Assembly: GCA_028583415.1 (NCBI GenBank)
Contig: CM053274.1
Location: 92,536,549-92,600,548, forward strand
DNA from: Protea cynaroides
Lineage: Eukaryota; Streptophyta; Magnoliopsida; Proteales; Proteaceae
Length of the DNA: 64,000 bases
Direction of reading: 5' to 3'
Positions 24,154-35,189 of the stretch are shown here, piece after piece; positions within the stretch are counted from its first letter, which is position 1; every line of letters starts with the position of its first letter. The position numbers were made by a program, and so were the translations under genes. The notes beneath the pieces were generated by a model. That model searched no databases and was not told where the DNA came from. It was given only the letters and a program-made list of their open reading frames with translations.

Positions 24154-27100
24154 ATGGTTATGTCAGTGGTGTCTCCGAGGAGATCTATTAGGGATACTTT
24201 GTTTCAGAGTGTTGGCGGTTATTCTGGTCAACAGAAGAAGTGTTCTAATGAGTGTTATGAGGAGGAAGGAACCGTGGAGCTTGTTCAGATTGGAGCTGAG
24301 AGGACCAAGAATGTGTTGATATTGATGAGCGATACTGGTGGTGGACATCGAGCTTCAGCTGAGGCAATCAGGGATGCGTTTAGGATGGAATTTGGGGATG
24401 ATTACAGGGTAATTATTTTGTTTTAATTTTGATGGGTTTTCTGTTTTTATTGTTTGTCGATTTTGAACTTTTTGGGTATTGTCTTTTATGGGTTCTTGAT
24501 GTCTTGTTTTGTTTCTGAAGCTCCTTGTCAGCAGCTTGGTTGTTCCCTTTCCATTTTTATTTAGCTGCTATTTAATTCATAATGTTTTCTTCACTTCATT
24601 TAATCGCATGGGAGATGAAAACTTCCTTGTTTTCCATTTTGTAGAGTTTAATGTGTTTTTTTTCTTCTTAAGAAAGAAAAGGGGGAGACTTGAATGGTTT
24701 CCATATTTGTGAAATTTCCCCCTTTCCTAATATTTATGTTGTTTAAGTATCTCCGTTGTGATCGAATTTTGTCTTTCTGTGTGTATTTGGCCCTGTCCTT
24801 ATGGTGATTGGGGCTGTTTCAATGGTTGTTCTCATTAAAACGGATCAAACAAAGCCCAAAGTCTCTTTCTTTTGTTTTTCTGGGTCCCTCTGATGCTTTA
24901 AGGTCCTCGTTTAGTTCTTTTACACCGTTTTTTTTTTTATTGATTATTTGTCTCTGCATGTGAATTTCAGGTTGTTATTAAGGACGTGTGGAAAGAGTAT
25001 GCTGGCTGGCCATTGAACGACATGGAGAGGTCATACAAATTCATGGTGAAATACGGGCAACTATGGAAGGTTGCATTCTTCAGTACCTCCCCTCGATGGA
25101 TTCACTGTTTGTATCTAGCCGCCATGGCTAACATCTATGCCAAGTAAGTTATCTTCTTTCAGTTCTGAAAACTCTCTTTGTCTATCAGTCCAAACTACCA
25201 GATTTTGTAAAGAACTTGCCTACATTTGGGTATTTCACAATTTCCAGAGGAGCTGCTCTGCTGCCTTGGTTCAGCATTTATATTTTTTATTTAAGAATTT
25301 TGTAGATAATTGTCTTTATCATTAAAAAGTCTAGATTTTTCCTCTCCAATTCAGCATTTCAGTTTCACATGTCTCCTCCTCCGTAACTCAATTGACAATT
25401 GAAAGTCCAGAGTGGTAGACACCCTGGTTTTATTTGATTTTTCCATTAGGGCCTTTTCCATATATATTTTATTTTCACCCTTAATCATGAACTAGTGTTT
25501 TGAGATTTGTGAATTAGATTCAAAGTTAAATAATGAGATGCAGAAACCTTCATGATTTCCTATCTTAATTTATATCTAACTTCTCTTTATTTGTAATTGA
25601 AGAGAGGTGGAGGCTGGTCTGATGGAGTACAAGCCAGACATTATCATTAGTGTCCATCCTCTCATGCAACATATTCCTCTCTGGGTGCTTAAATGGCAAG
25701 GCCTTCAGAAGAAAGTGATATTTGTTACCATCATTACAGACCTTAATACCTGCCATCCCACTTGGTAACTGAACAAATTTCAGAATCCATTCTTTTAAAT
25801 TGCCTCCTAACTTAGCTTCTCCAGATTTTGAACTGGAAATTTTCTATTTTATCCAGGTTTCATCATGGCGTCACCAGATGCTACTGCCCATCAGAGGAGG
25901 TAGCGAAGAGGGCTTTGTTAGATGGCCTAGACTCTTCTCAGACACGTGTGTTTGGCTTGCCCATCCGACCTTCCTTCTGTCGAGCAATTATTTCTAAGGT
26001 TCGCTTTGAGACTGATATCTTACTAAGCGTTTTGTCCCTTCCCAAATCCTCTCTCTGAGGGTAAAGAAACTAATATCACATTTGGATGGGGTTTTGATTT
26101 TTGGTTACCCTTGTTTGCTTTCCCCATCCATTATACAGGATGAGCTAAGAGAAGAGTTGGATATGGACCTTCAATTACCTGCAGTTTTGCTGATGGGAGG
26201 TGGTGAAGGGATGGGTCCTGTGAAGAAAACTGCAAAAGCTCTTGGAGAAGCATTGTTTAGTGAAGAGTTTGGGAAGCCAATTGGGCAAATTGTTATTATA
26301 TGTGGCCGGAATAAATCCCTTGCCTCTACCTTAGAGTCAATCAAGTGGAAGGTCCCTGTGAAGGTGATATATTGCGTCTTTAATGAATCCTTAGCCAAAT
26401 CACAGTCTATTATTGACATGCAATCATTAGTATGGGTTCCCATTTAATACTTTAACTGTTGATTCCAGATAAGAGGATTTGAGACCCAAATGGAGAAATG
26501 GATGGGGGCTTGTGACTGTATTATTACAAAAGTATGTTACTCAGTTCTTATGTGCCTGAATTTCTGTTTTCATAATTTCGTTAATTGATAGCAAACCTCA
26601 AGCTCATGGATTTAACGTAATTTTGGTTTTTATAGGCGGGGCCTGGTACAATTGCTGAGGCTTTGATAAGGGGGCTTCCCATTATCCTCAACGACTTCAT
26701 CCCAGGACAGGTCTGTGTCAAATACTGCTGACCTTCTTGACTCTGACCAGTATGAAGAATTTAGTGAAATTTTATTAGTAGAGAATGTAGAACTAGAGAA
26801 GCAATATTCTTTAGTTAATACATTTAAAAGAGAAAGACAGCAATCTATATTTATCTATGCTCTCTCTGCATTCTGATGTTTCAACCCTTCCTTGCTGGAC
26901 TGTAATGATTCCTTAGGTGACTACGTAATGGATGTAGTATTAATTTTGTTTCCTTCCCTTTGTTTGGCATAATGGCAGGAAGTTGGCAATATTCCTTATG
27001 TGGTAGACAATGGTGCTGGTGTCTTTTCCAATAGCCCAAAGAAATCAGCTAAGCTCGTTGCTGAGTGGTTCAGCTCCAAAACAGAAGAACTCAAGAAGAT

Positions 27101-27239
27101 GTCAGAGAACGCACTGAAGCTAGCACAACCAGAAGCAGTGTTCAACATTGTAAGGGACATTAATGACCTCACATGCTCACGTGGTCCTCTAACCAGCATC
27201 CCTTATCCACTGACTTCTTCATTCTCATACCCAATCTAA
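24154..27239 (+). CDS. MGD2/3-like: Monogalactosyldiacylglycerol synthase, type B (MGD2/MGD3-like)
   Basis: Transfers galactose from UDP-galactose to diacylglycerol to make MGDG, a plastid galactolipid. Eight exons: 24154-24408, 24971-25143, 25603-25764, 25857-25998, 26139-26363, 26469-26531, 26636-26710, 26979-27239; all boundaries are GT..AG and the frame is open for 451 aa. Seen: the DTGGGHRASA motif (about residues 60-69, MGDG synthase N-domain), YKPDIIISVHPLMQHIPLWV, ITDLNTCHPTWFHHGVTRCY, then the glycosyltransferase-28-like part with MGGGEGMG (about 263-270), IICGRNK and GPGTIAEAL (342-350). The short N-terminus before the conserved domain, with no long plastid transit peptide, is the type-B pattern (outer envelope, phosphate-starvation responsive in Arabidopsis). 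The start is the first ATG in frame; a second Met follows two codons later. MGD2 and MGD3 cannot be told apart here. Confidence 0.93.
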
Positions 27240-28780
27240 TTCAATCCATCTTCCAATGGGACGACCGCATGTCCTACTCATGTGTCATGTACAGCTAGTT
27301 TTGATATCATTCTTTGGCCTGAAGTGGCATTGTTTGCTAATCTTGTAAATTTTCCCCAAAGGAGTCACAATGTTTTCTTCTCTTTTCTAGGTGTTAGTAT
27401 GTTTGGGAGGGAAAAGGTGTTTGAGTGATCTTATAGTGTTCTTTTTCTCTTTTTCTCTGTAACAAAATATAGCCCCAGCTACCTGAGAGAAACCTTGTTT
27501 TGCTGTTTATTCATAAAAGATTTCCGTATTGCTGTGTATTACAGTCCCTGCTGATTTATCTACTCTGTATTACAACAGTAGCTCTTCTTGCCACCTGCCT
27601 AGGCTGTAACTTGCCTCTTGGAAAGGGCATAATCTCAATAACAATTTGGATGCTAATTGAGTTGCTGTTTTGAGGAATAGTTCAACAAAAAAGCTTGCTT
27701 CTATTACTATTATTGGAAAGTTTGAGTGTGTCAATGTGTGGTGGTTGCTTCAGGGGTTTTCTCGCTCTTTTCATTTGTTCCTGAAAAAAAAACATCCAAT
27801 GGTTAAGAAGGTTGCAAGTTCATGCTATGTGGATTCTAAAACCAGCTAATTGAGAAAAACATGGCAGTTGAGTGTTGGCACACGCATCTTTGAGGAAGTC
27901 TTTTTCTGACTTTATTAATCAACCAAAGAATATCTAAAACATGTAATAATCTTAGCGGTTAAGTACCCTTACTGCCTCCCATCTCAGCAGGAAACTAAAA
28001 TTTGGTTTTTGCTTACCACTTAATGGGCCCACCCCCCACCTAAGTATATATCTTGGTCCTGAGATTAACCTCTGGGATCTCCATCATTTGATAATTTATT
28101 GATCAAGATCATGACGGACACTTATTCTTCTTTACATGTGTCTCATTCTCTGGGAGCTTAGTTTGAACTTTGGACCCACCACCCATGGTATTTTTGATTC
28201 CGTATACAGAAAGCTTCCGTGAGGTTGGGACAATCCAAATTCTAAACCATTAAAGTAACAGAAAAGCAAAAGAGGAGACATCTAATCTTATACGTTAATG
28301 GTAAAAAAGGAATATAAGAAGGATCGGATCGATAACCTGAGCACTTGTTGGAGAGAGAATGATTTGGATTTCAAAGAAAAAAGAGATAAAGACAGAAGTA
28401 CACATAGACAGGATGTAATTCATTTTCCCAAACAAACATCAAGGACACCAAAAAAAAGTAAAATCATTGGATGATCAAATCGCTAAAACAACGTAAAAAT
28501 AAATTTAGATCAAAGATGCCGAAACAAGTAAAATCATGGGATTATGGTTTATATCCTTACTTCAGGATTTTGAGACTTTTAAGTCATGGGGAGTCCTCAT
28601 TCAAATTGGTGTGCAGACTCACAACAGTACTTTCTCAGTACAACGTTTTGTTTTTGGTTTTCAATAGTTTATGTTATCTTTGGATGTCCACCTCTTCAAT
28701 GGCTGGATAAGGAGGAAAAAATAATGCAGGCTGTTCAATAGATAAAATCATTTTATCTTTTCGGAATAATACCCTCAAGT

Positions 28781-29023
28781 GGATGCACATCGTCTCCTCC
28801 CAGTGATTTTGGGAGGACGCGGCAACCCATCTCGGATGGCTGCCACATGGCTCTCGGTTGAATCTGAGACCCACGTCTGAGTCGACAACTCCTGTCGACT
28901 CGGCTTGTCGGCTGAGTGTCGGCTCGGACGTGGGTCTCGGATTTACTGAGAGTCACGTGGCAGCCATCCAGGGCAGGTTGCCACTGTCCTCCCAGTGGTT
29001 CTGGGAGGACAGGATGCGGATCC
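28781..29023. mobile_element. GC-rich foldback element 2 with 9 bp target duplication
   Basis: Ends GGATGCACATC and (reverse complement) GGATCCGCATC, flanked by perfect CCCTCAAGT duplications (28772-28780 and 29024-29032; 11 bp if the following GG is counted). Arms pair over about 100 bp: CCTCCCAGTGATTTTGGGAG, GGATGGCTGCCACATGGCTC and GAGACCCACGTCTGAGTCGA all find complements. A 9 bp target duplication points to a Mutator-like mobilising enzyme. No coding content. Confidence 0.75.
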
Positions 29024-29163
29024 CCCTCAAGTGGCCCTTGCTGAGGTAAAAAAGCCAAGGTTGGCATATATATATATGAGGGCCCAAAGCTAGTCCAGGC
29101 CGAACAGGCTCAGCTAAGAAGGCCAGCGCATAGCCTCACATGCCCGAACTGCTTAAAGATTAA

Positions 29164-29390
29164 GGCAGTGTTTCGTATGTATTCTAGATCAAGAATACAC
29201 TCCGATATGATAAAAACAGCGTTTGTTTGGATTGCATTTTCGTTCTTTGACCACAGAATGTGTTAGATTATGCTGCTTATACTGGAATGCGCTCTTTAAC
29301 TCATTCTACATTCTCAAGTCCAGAACAGAAATGATTCATTCTCTTACTCTACGTTAGGAGTGTATTCCAACAATGCATACCACACAATCC
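29164..29390. mobile_element. MITE of the 19615-19892 family
   Basis: Left end GGCAGTGTTTCGTATGTATT, right end read backwards GGATTGTGTGGTATGCATT; both then carry GAATACACTCC. The TGTTT..GTATGTATT pattern matches the MITE at 19615. No coding content. Confidence 0.5.
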
Positions 29391-30162
29391 AAAAAGGCAA
29401 CAAAAAAATGGCTTGTTCAGACAGGTGTGGAGCGAAAGGAAATGAGCAGCAGATTCAAAAATTTTCAACTGGGCAGTTGATTGGAAAATAGGTGAAAAAC
29501 ATTTGATGACTTTACTTTGATAATTTCATTTTCAATTCACTTTTTAAAAAACAGATCATAAGGGAAATAATTGGGAACTTCATTCTTCAGGTGCTTAGGA
29601 TTTGATAAATCAACTTTGACAGATTGTCTGAACGTCAAGTTACAAGTGCTATAATGTATTTGATTCTAGTCTGGCTGATGTTTTCTGTGTGTAACAATGT
29701 GTAGGAGTTTTCATTGTTTGTGGTCTGTAATCATATGTACTTTCTCAGGATATCAAACAACAAAATTAGAGAGTTCTCTGTTTAATAAAATTGCGTTTTT
29801 ACCCCCAAATCCCAAAGAACAAATCTTTCAAAAGAAGATCCAACTGAAATAAAAACAGAGAGAGAGAGAGAGGGGGGGGGGTTACTGCAAGAGAACAATC
29901 GCATGCATCACGTACAGCCCCTTCCTCAAATACAGACCTCTAGAAGGTCATGTTTGACAAGGGAAACTTCCCACAGTTTTTCCTCTGGGTACAAAACCAC
30001 GTAATTCAACAAAACCATGACAGAAACATGAAGCAATAAGTTCAGAATGAGAAGTCAACACAGAATTTGGTTTCACATTAAGCCCTTGATTCACACTAGT
30101 TTCAGTACATAGCCCTCCAAACTGGGATGATATCATCTTTTGTATCGATGTTAAAATTGGCC

Positions 30163-31903
30163 TCAGCTCCTTCCAGTTCCTGGCAACAAGTTCGCAATGG
30201 AGGGAACCCCTTGGCTCCTCATTTCTTCTTGAGCCCGCTTGATTTCTTCAGGGTCTGACAACATAACAGGAAGAGTAATATGATCACCAATAGCACACGA
30301 AAACAGGTCAGAAAGAACGTCATCTTTGAGATACACAGCACAAGCTGCACAAGTCTGGCTTTGCAAGCAGAAATTAGCAGCAGTCTGTTGAATAGGCTTT
30401 AGATCTTTTTAATTCTTACACGTGGTTGCACCTAAAACATCTTCTAGGATGAGGTAGGCTGATCCAAGCCCACCAATACATTGTATGATAACCCCCACTC
30501 CACACAAAAGAGAGATTTCCAAACAAAATGGTCAAGGATTGGACCAAAGAATCTGAAAGTGCAGACCGGTACGAGATGAAAGAATCTTTACATTCTGTTA
30601 GTTCCTTTGTGAATATAATCCTAAGGGCCATTGTTTAGAGTTGGTGAAAGGCTTGGGATGCCAGGGAAAATGCCTGGGTTCGAATCTTGAGAGTGGCCAC
30701 TTTACATAAAGAAATACCCAAGGTTAGAACCATCTCCAAACTCACCCCTCCCAAGACCCCGCATAGGCGGGATCGGCACTGGGTAATCGCCCTTTTAGTC
30801 CCCTGATGTATATATTCCTCACAAAAAAACATTAGCTTGGATCCTGTCTGCTAGACCTGGTCCGTGGGGCAATCTACCCGGAGTTAGGCATTAGCATGAC
30901 AAAGATTCTAAAAAGTTCTGACAAGATATATGCCAAAACTTCCCGAGACTATAAATCCAGGTCCACCCCAGTTGAGTACCCAAGGCTTGAGAATAAGGCC
31001 GAAAAAAATCAAAGTATAGGAATACTGTACCCATGTTCTCCATTAGTTTGGGCATGAGAAATACAACAATCAGCATGAAGCCAACCATCAGACCCATTGG
31101 GCTCTTTATGAGGGACATTACTGAGAAGGGCTCCCTTATCTGAAGCGGGAAAGGAAAAGATACATCAAATTGCGGTTAGTACATCAACAGCGACTATCAG
31201 CAACAAAAGGATGTAGCTGTAAGATAACCCAATTTTGAATCTGCACCTACCTCATAATATTGTTCCTCTCTTAAAGGTTCTAACACCAATTCAATTAGAC
31301 TCCTCCTGTTCTCTGTCAGTGCTGCCTGAACTTTACCAGGGTTTCTAGCACTGACATCGACACGTACCTGAACAATCAAAAAGAATGGAACCATATAAAA
31401 TATATTTCTGTGATTATTTAATGGCCTAAAACAAAAAAAAAGAGAAATGCAAAGAGGATAAACCTACCGGAGAAAATAAATAACCAATTGCATCCACTTC
31501 AATTAGATGAGTCCCCGCTGGCACATTGTGGCTTTAAGTATGACAGGTTAAGGTATAAACAAAAACTGATAGAACATTAATCATTCACTATATATATCTG
31601 AACTATATGCTTCTACATGTTTGAATGAACAGATGGTACCAAAGTTTCCATAACAAAATCAGGCAGATCCAACAATTGATTCACTACAGATATCAAGGGA
31701 CTTACATGACTGTCTAAAAATTACAGAGATCAGAAATTAACCTGCCTATTACAGGGAGTATTTCTGGATGAGAATTGTATCTTGTATGATTGATAAGGAG
31801 AGTTGTAAAATTTGATTGATAAGGAGAGTTGTAAAATTTATGTGACCAAACAATTTTCAAAACCCCAGCTAGATGCAAAACCATTCTGGCAGGCAATCTA
31901 TTT

Positions 31904-31973
<70 letters not shown>

Positions 31974-34900
31974 ATTTCCATCTTGCATATAACAAAGGTG
32001 GGATGATAACAGGGAAGTTTTATACTTTGCAAACTTTTGACACAACAATCATAATTGGAAACCATGGAAGCACTCTGACATCAAAGTATGCAAGACAAAG
32101 AGATGCACAGGATGTATATGGTCAAAGAATAAAATATGAATCACAGACACAGTCAACTGTAACTTATAAAAGAGTTGGCCACATATACCAATTTTATGAC
32201 AAATAAAAATATGCACGTTTGGGGTAAAATGTAATAAATACAAAAGAACAGGACAAACGCAAAGTATCTTAAGCATAAAGAGGAGAGAAGATGTAATGCA
32301 ATTACAAATAACCTAATAGGATACAATGAAAAATAGCCATCAGGTCTAAGAAAAGTAACTTTTTGACCACCATTAAGTATAATTTTGGCATTTGATACTT
32401 TTGCAGGAAGACTGAACCCTTTTGCACCCATACCTGCCAAATCAAACAACTAATAGGTAAGAAGAGACAATGAATCATCTCCACACTATATTTAGAATGA
32501 AACATAAAATCAACACCAGAACCAAAAGAAAAGTGATAAGCACTTAATTCTCCTATTTACCATTATTTAAAAAAGAAAAAGAAAAAGAAAAAGCGAACAG
32601 AACTAAGACCATGAGCCTTCCATTACTTTTACTTTATCAATGTTTTCATGGAACTAGTTAGGAGTTTAGAATTTCATAATAACATTGGAGTTCAAATCAA
32701 GACCAATGCAATCTATTCACAAAATTACTCTCTAGTTCAAAACATGGGTTCCAAGATAATTTCAGTTTTAAATGAAGTACTATGAAATATTCAGAAGCAA
32801 AATTCAGCATATATAGTCACTCCCGCCAACCTTTTGACATCATAACATAAAACTGTAATATGTACTTTCACTAACCTAGTCTCTTGATTCTCCATATTCT
32901 ATATTGTCTCTTTCCTCTATTCAATTCCAATTTCAGAAGTGCAGGCACTTGCCATTCTAAAAATCCAATTTCTCAAAGCAAGTTGTATCCCGTGGTTAAG
33001 TTTAACTTGGACTTGGATGTACAGCTTTAAATCTTGATATGCTAAGAAAGAAAGATAAATAAAATAGTACAGATTCTTCTGCACCAGATTCATTCAACTC
33101 CATGACACAAAATAACTAATGAAAAAGCACCAAAAGAATAGCCTAAGTAACAAGAAAATGCCTCAGCCATTATATCCTCAAAATACATTGGCATTCCAAA
33201 TGAGTGATAAAAAGTTAATCACCAGCATCCTGATCAAAACAAGACCCAACCCAACCAACTGAACAGGACACCCTCTGGTAACTGAAGGCTTAATCTTGAT
33301 GGGAATCTAAGAAGGAAGGGTTGTAGAAAAGCAACGAAGTATAATATGGCACTTCATACATGAAGAACTTGATCAACATCCAGTTCCAGATCTAACTCGA
33401 AGATTCTAACACATGACTACCATTCACCATTTTTAAGTATTGTCAGGCCAATTCATATAATCTTAAATTCGAACATAAAAAAAAATACATAATATTAAGT
33501 CATCAACAAAAATTAAAGTGAACCCTGCAATTTTTATAAATAAATAAATCGATAAAATAAGGGCCTTCATGAACCTTTATTTTGGCCCTTATTTAGTTTA
33601 ATAAAAATAATTGAGGGCTGAGAGAATTAATTAGTTTTTCTATGCATTTAACTAAAAGTAAACGTACCCAAGTCACAAATGCACCCTATGGAAGGAAATC
33701 CAATGACTTGGGTGGGATTTTCTTACATTTATAATTGAACATATATAACTGAGGGCAAGTTGAACAAGCCTAATATGACAATACAAAAAAGGAAAAAGAA
33801 AAAGACCTGCTATGAACACTATGGTACATAGTTCTAATTTAGTGAAACTACATGTTCGTTAACCACACCCCGTACCTTCTCAATAAGATGTTCTATACTT
33901 AGGTGCTTCCTTCAATATTAAATGATTACTATAGGAAGTAGTTGTGCAACACTAGTTCATTAGTTGGAGCCAATAGAAAAGTTTTTGTTCGAAGACAGCG
34001 AAAGAGTTTTGAAGAAGCAGAGTCAGATTCATTAAAAATTTAGGCTCGTGCTATGAGTTTCCATTTCTGGAATCAAGGGACAATATTTGCTGCACAAATT
34101 TACACTTTTCGAAACATGAAGCACCTCCCTACATGGTTTATTGGCTTTGGATTGTTTAACAACCCTGAGATCATGAGAAACAAGGCTGGGACATCCAAGG
34201 TATCTAAAACGTAACAGCAATAAGGAATAGGTCATGACAGTATCATTGGAAAAGGAAATATGAGGTTATGTGAATTTTGATTTTATTGTTACTTTGTTCG
34301 GGTTGTTCCTTTTCTTCGTGATATTATTAGTTTACTCTGTGAATACAAACTACAAAGGCCTGTTTGGGACATGGTGAACTCACAATAAGGTAATAGAATA
34401 TCATCAACTTAGTTATAGAATGAAACCCCTAACATTCGTATACCGCTGCAATGAACTTCAGGTGCTGGAGTATAAAATCCATATCTTCTCATATATAAGG
34501 CTCAGCGTAAATAACAGCTTTCGAAGGGTGTAACATCTAATGTGTTTCTGATATTAAAGTTCGAATCTTTGCATTAATTAGAACCCGTTGGTCGCTAATG
34601 ATTGAGAAGGGGTGGAGAAAAAATCGTTTCAAGCTTTGCTAATCGGATCTAGTGGAAGATGAGGAATACTTTGCTAATTCCCATCTTCGAATTCACACTA
34701 TATTAACCATCACTTGAAAAGGAAAGAAAAAAAAATTAAGGAAAGAAGAATGAAAAGCACCTAAGAAATAGATTTAAAAAAAAAAATGAAAAGTAGAGAA
34801 GAAGGAAGAGCATGCATGCATACTTTCAACGTTAACACGGCCACTAATGGTGTAACCTTCAGCGGACCTGCAAAATCCACAATTCAAACAAACATTCCAT

Positions 34901-35095
34901 TAGTACATGAACAATCCTAGTTAAAGAATAAGGACCTTCCGCTGAGAAATTTGAGGGGAAAAAAAAAAGACAATAAATTTTAGGGTTAAGCAAATTAAGA
35001 TCGTACCCAGATGAAATCGCTATGGTCGAAGGAAGGAGGCTAAAACACAAGTGCAGAAGAATCGAAATACAAGTCAACCGTTTACATCTTTCCAT
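30163..35095 (-). CDS. EMC7: ER membrane protein complex subunit 7 homologue
   Basis: Subunit of the EMC, the ER complex that inserts transmembrane segments of client proteins. Seven minus-strand exons: 35095-35007, 34867-34824, 32433-32325, 31531-31468, 31367-31251, 31139-31031, 30254-30163; all GT..AG, one open frame of 207 aa. Seen: an N-terminal signal peptide (MERCKRL, then a hydrophobic run, cleavage near residue 27-30); the lumenal beta-sandwich with GYTISGRV, KIILNGGQKVTFLRPDGYFS, FHNVPAGTHLIEV, VRVDVSARNPGKVQAAL and PLREEQYYEIREPF; one membrane segment at about residues 156-172 (GLMVGFMLIVVFLMPKLM); and the cytosolic tail DPEEIKRAQEEMRSQGVPS. Length and order fit plant EMC7. Intron 2 is 2.4 kb, intron 3 carries a long (AT)n, and the last intron holds an Au-like SINE. 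The start is the first ATG in frame; the 5' leader has a 49 bp duplication. Confidence 0.93.
30632..30798 (+). mobile_element. Au-like SINE in the last EMC7 intron
   Basis: A B-box-like GGTTCGAATCT (about 30678-30688) with a weak A-box-like start upstream, then a body ending CTCCCAAGACCCCGCATAGG, GCACTGGGTAATCGCCCTTTT, which matches the Au SINE tail. Flanks TGAATATAATCCT and TGTATATATTCCT may be a decayed target duplication. Inserted antisense to EMC7. Confidence 0.65.
31906..31970. repeat. (AT)n microsatellite in EMC7 intron 3
   Basis: About 65 bp of uninterrupted AT dinucleotide. Other long simple repeats in the window: (AT)n 13289-13358, (TA)n 2860-2902 and 23080-23118, (AT)n 49389-49417, (GA)n 52122-52154 and 58147-58195. 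Confidence 0.95.
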
Positions 35096-35189
35096 CTTTG
35101 CGAGGTAAAGCAGATGATTTGAGATTTTCGACTCCTTACTCCATCTTTGCGAGGTAAAGCAGATGATTTGAGATTTTCGACTCCTTACT
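35092..35189. repeat. 49 bp perfect tandem duplication over the EMC7 start/leader
   Basis: Two adjacent identical 49-mers (35092-35140, 35141-35189), each starting CCATCTTTGCGAGGTAAAGC. The first unit contains the EMC7 initiator. The second places another ATG 49 nt upstream in the transcript (35144-35142), followed directly by GAG and TAA, a two-codon upstream ORF out of frame with EMC7. Confidence 0.9.

Larger units (their letters stand above)
27240..30162. other. Intergenic region between MGDG synthase and EMC7
   Basis: The first part is the MGDG synthase 3' UTR and downstream sequence. It contains a foldback element (28781-29023) and a MITE (29164-29390). Frames at 28471-29067 are by-products of the palindrome. 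The two genes converge on this interval. No other gene seen. Confidence 0.7.

Noticed and set aside
28674..29067. Overlapping frames in a GC-rich patch
   Set aside because: Produced by a palindromic foldback element; frames appear on both strands for that reason.
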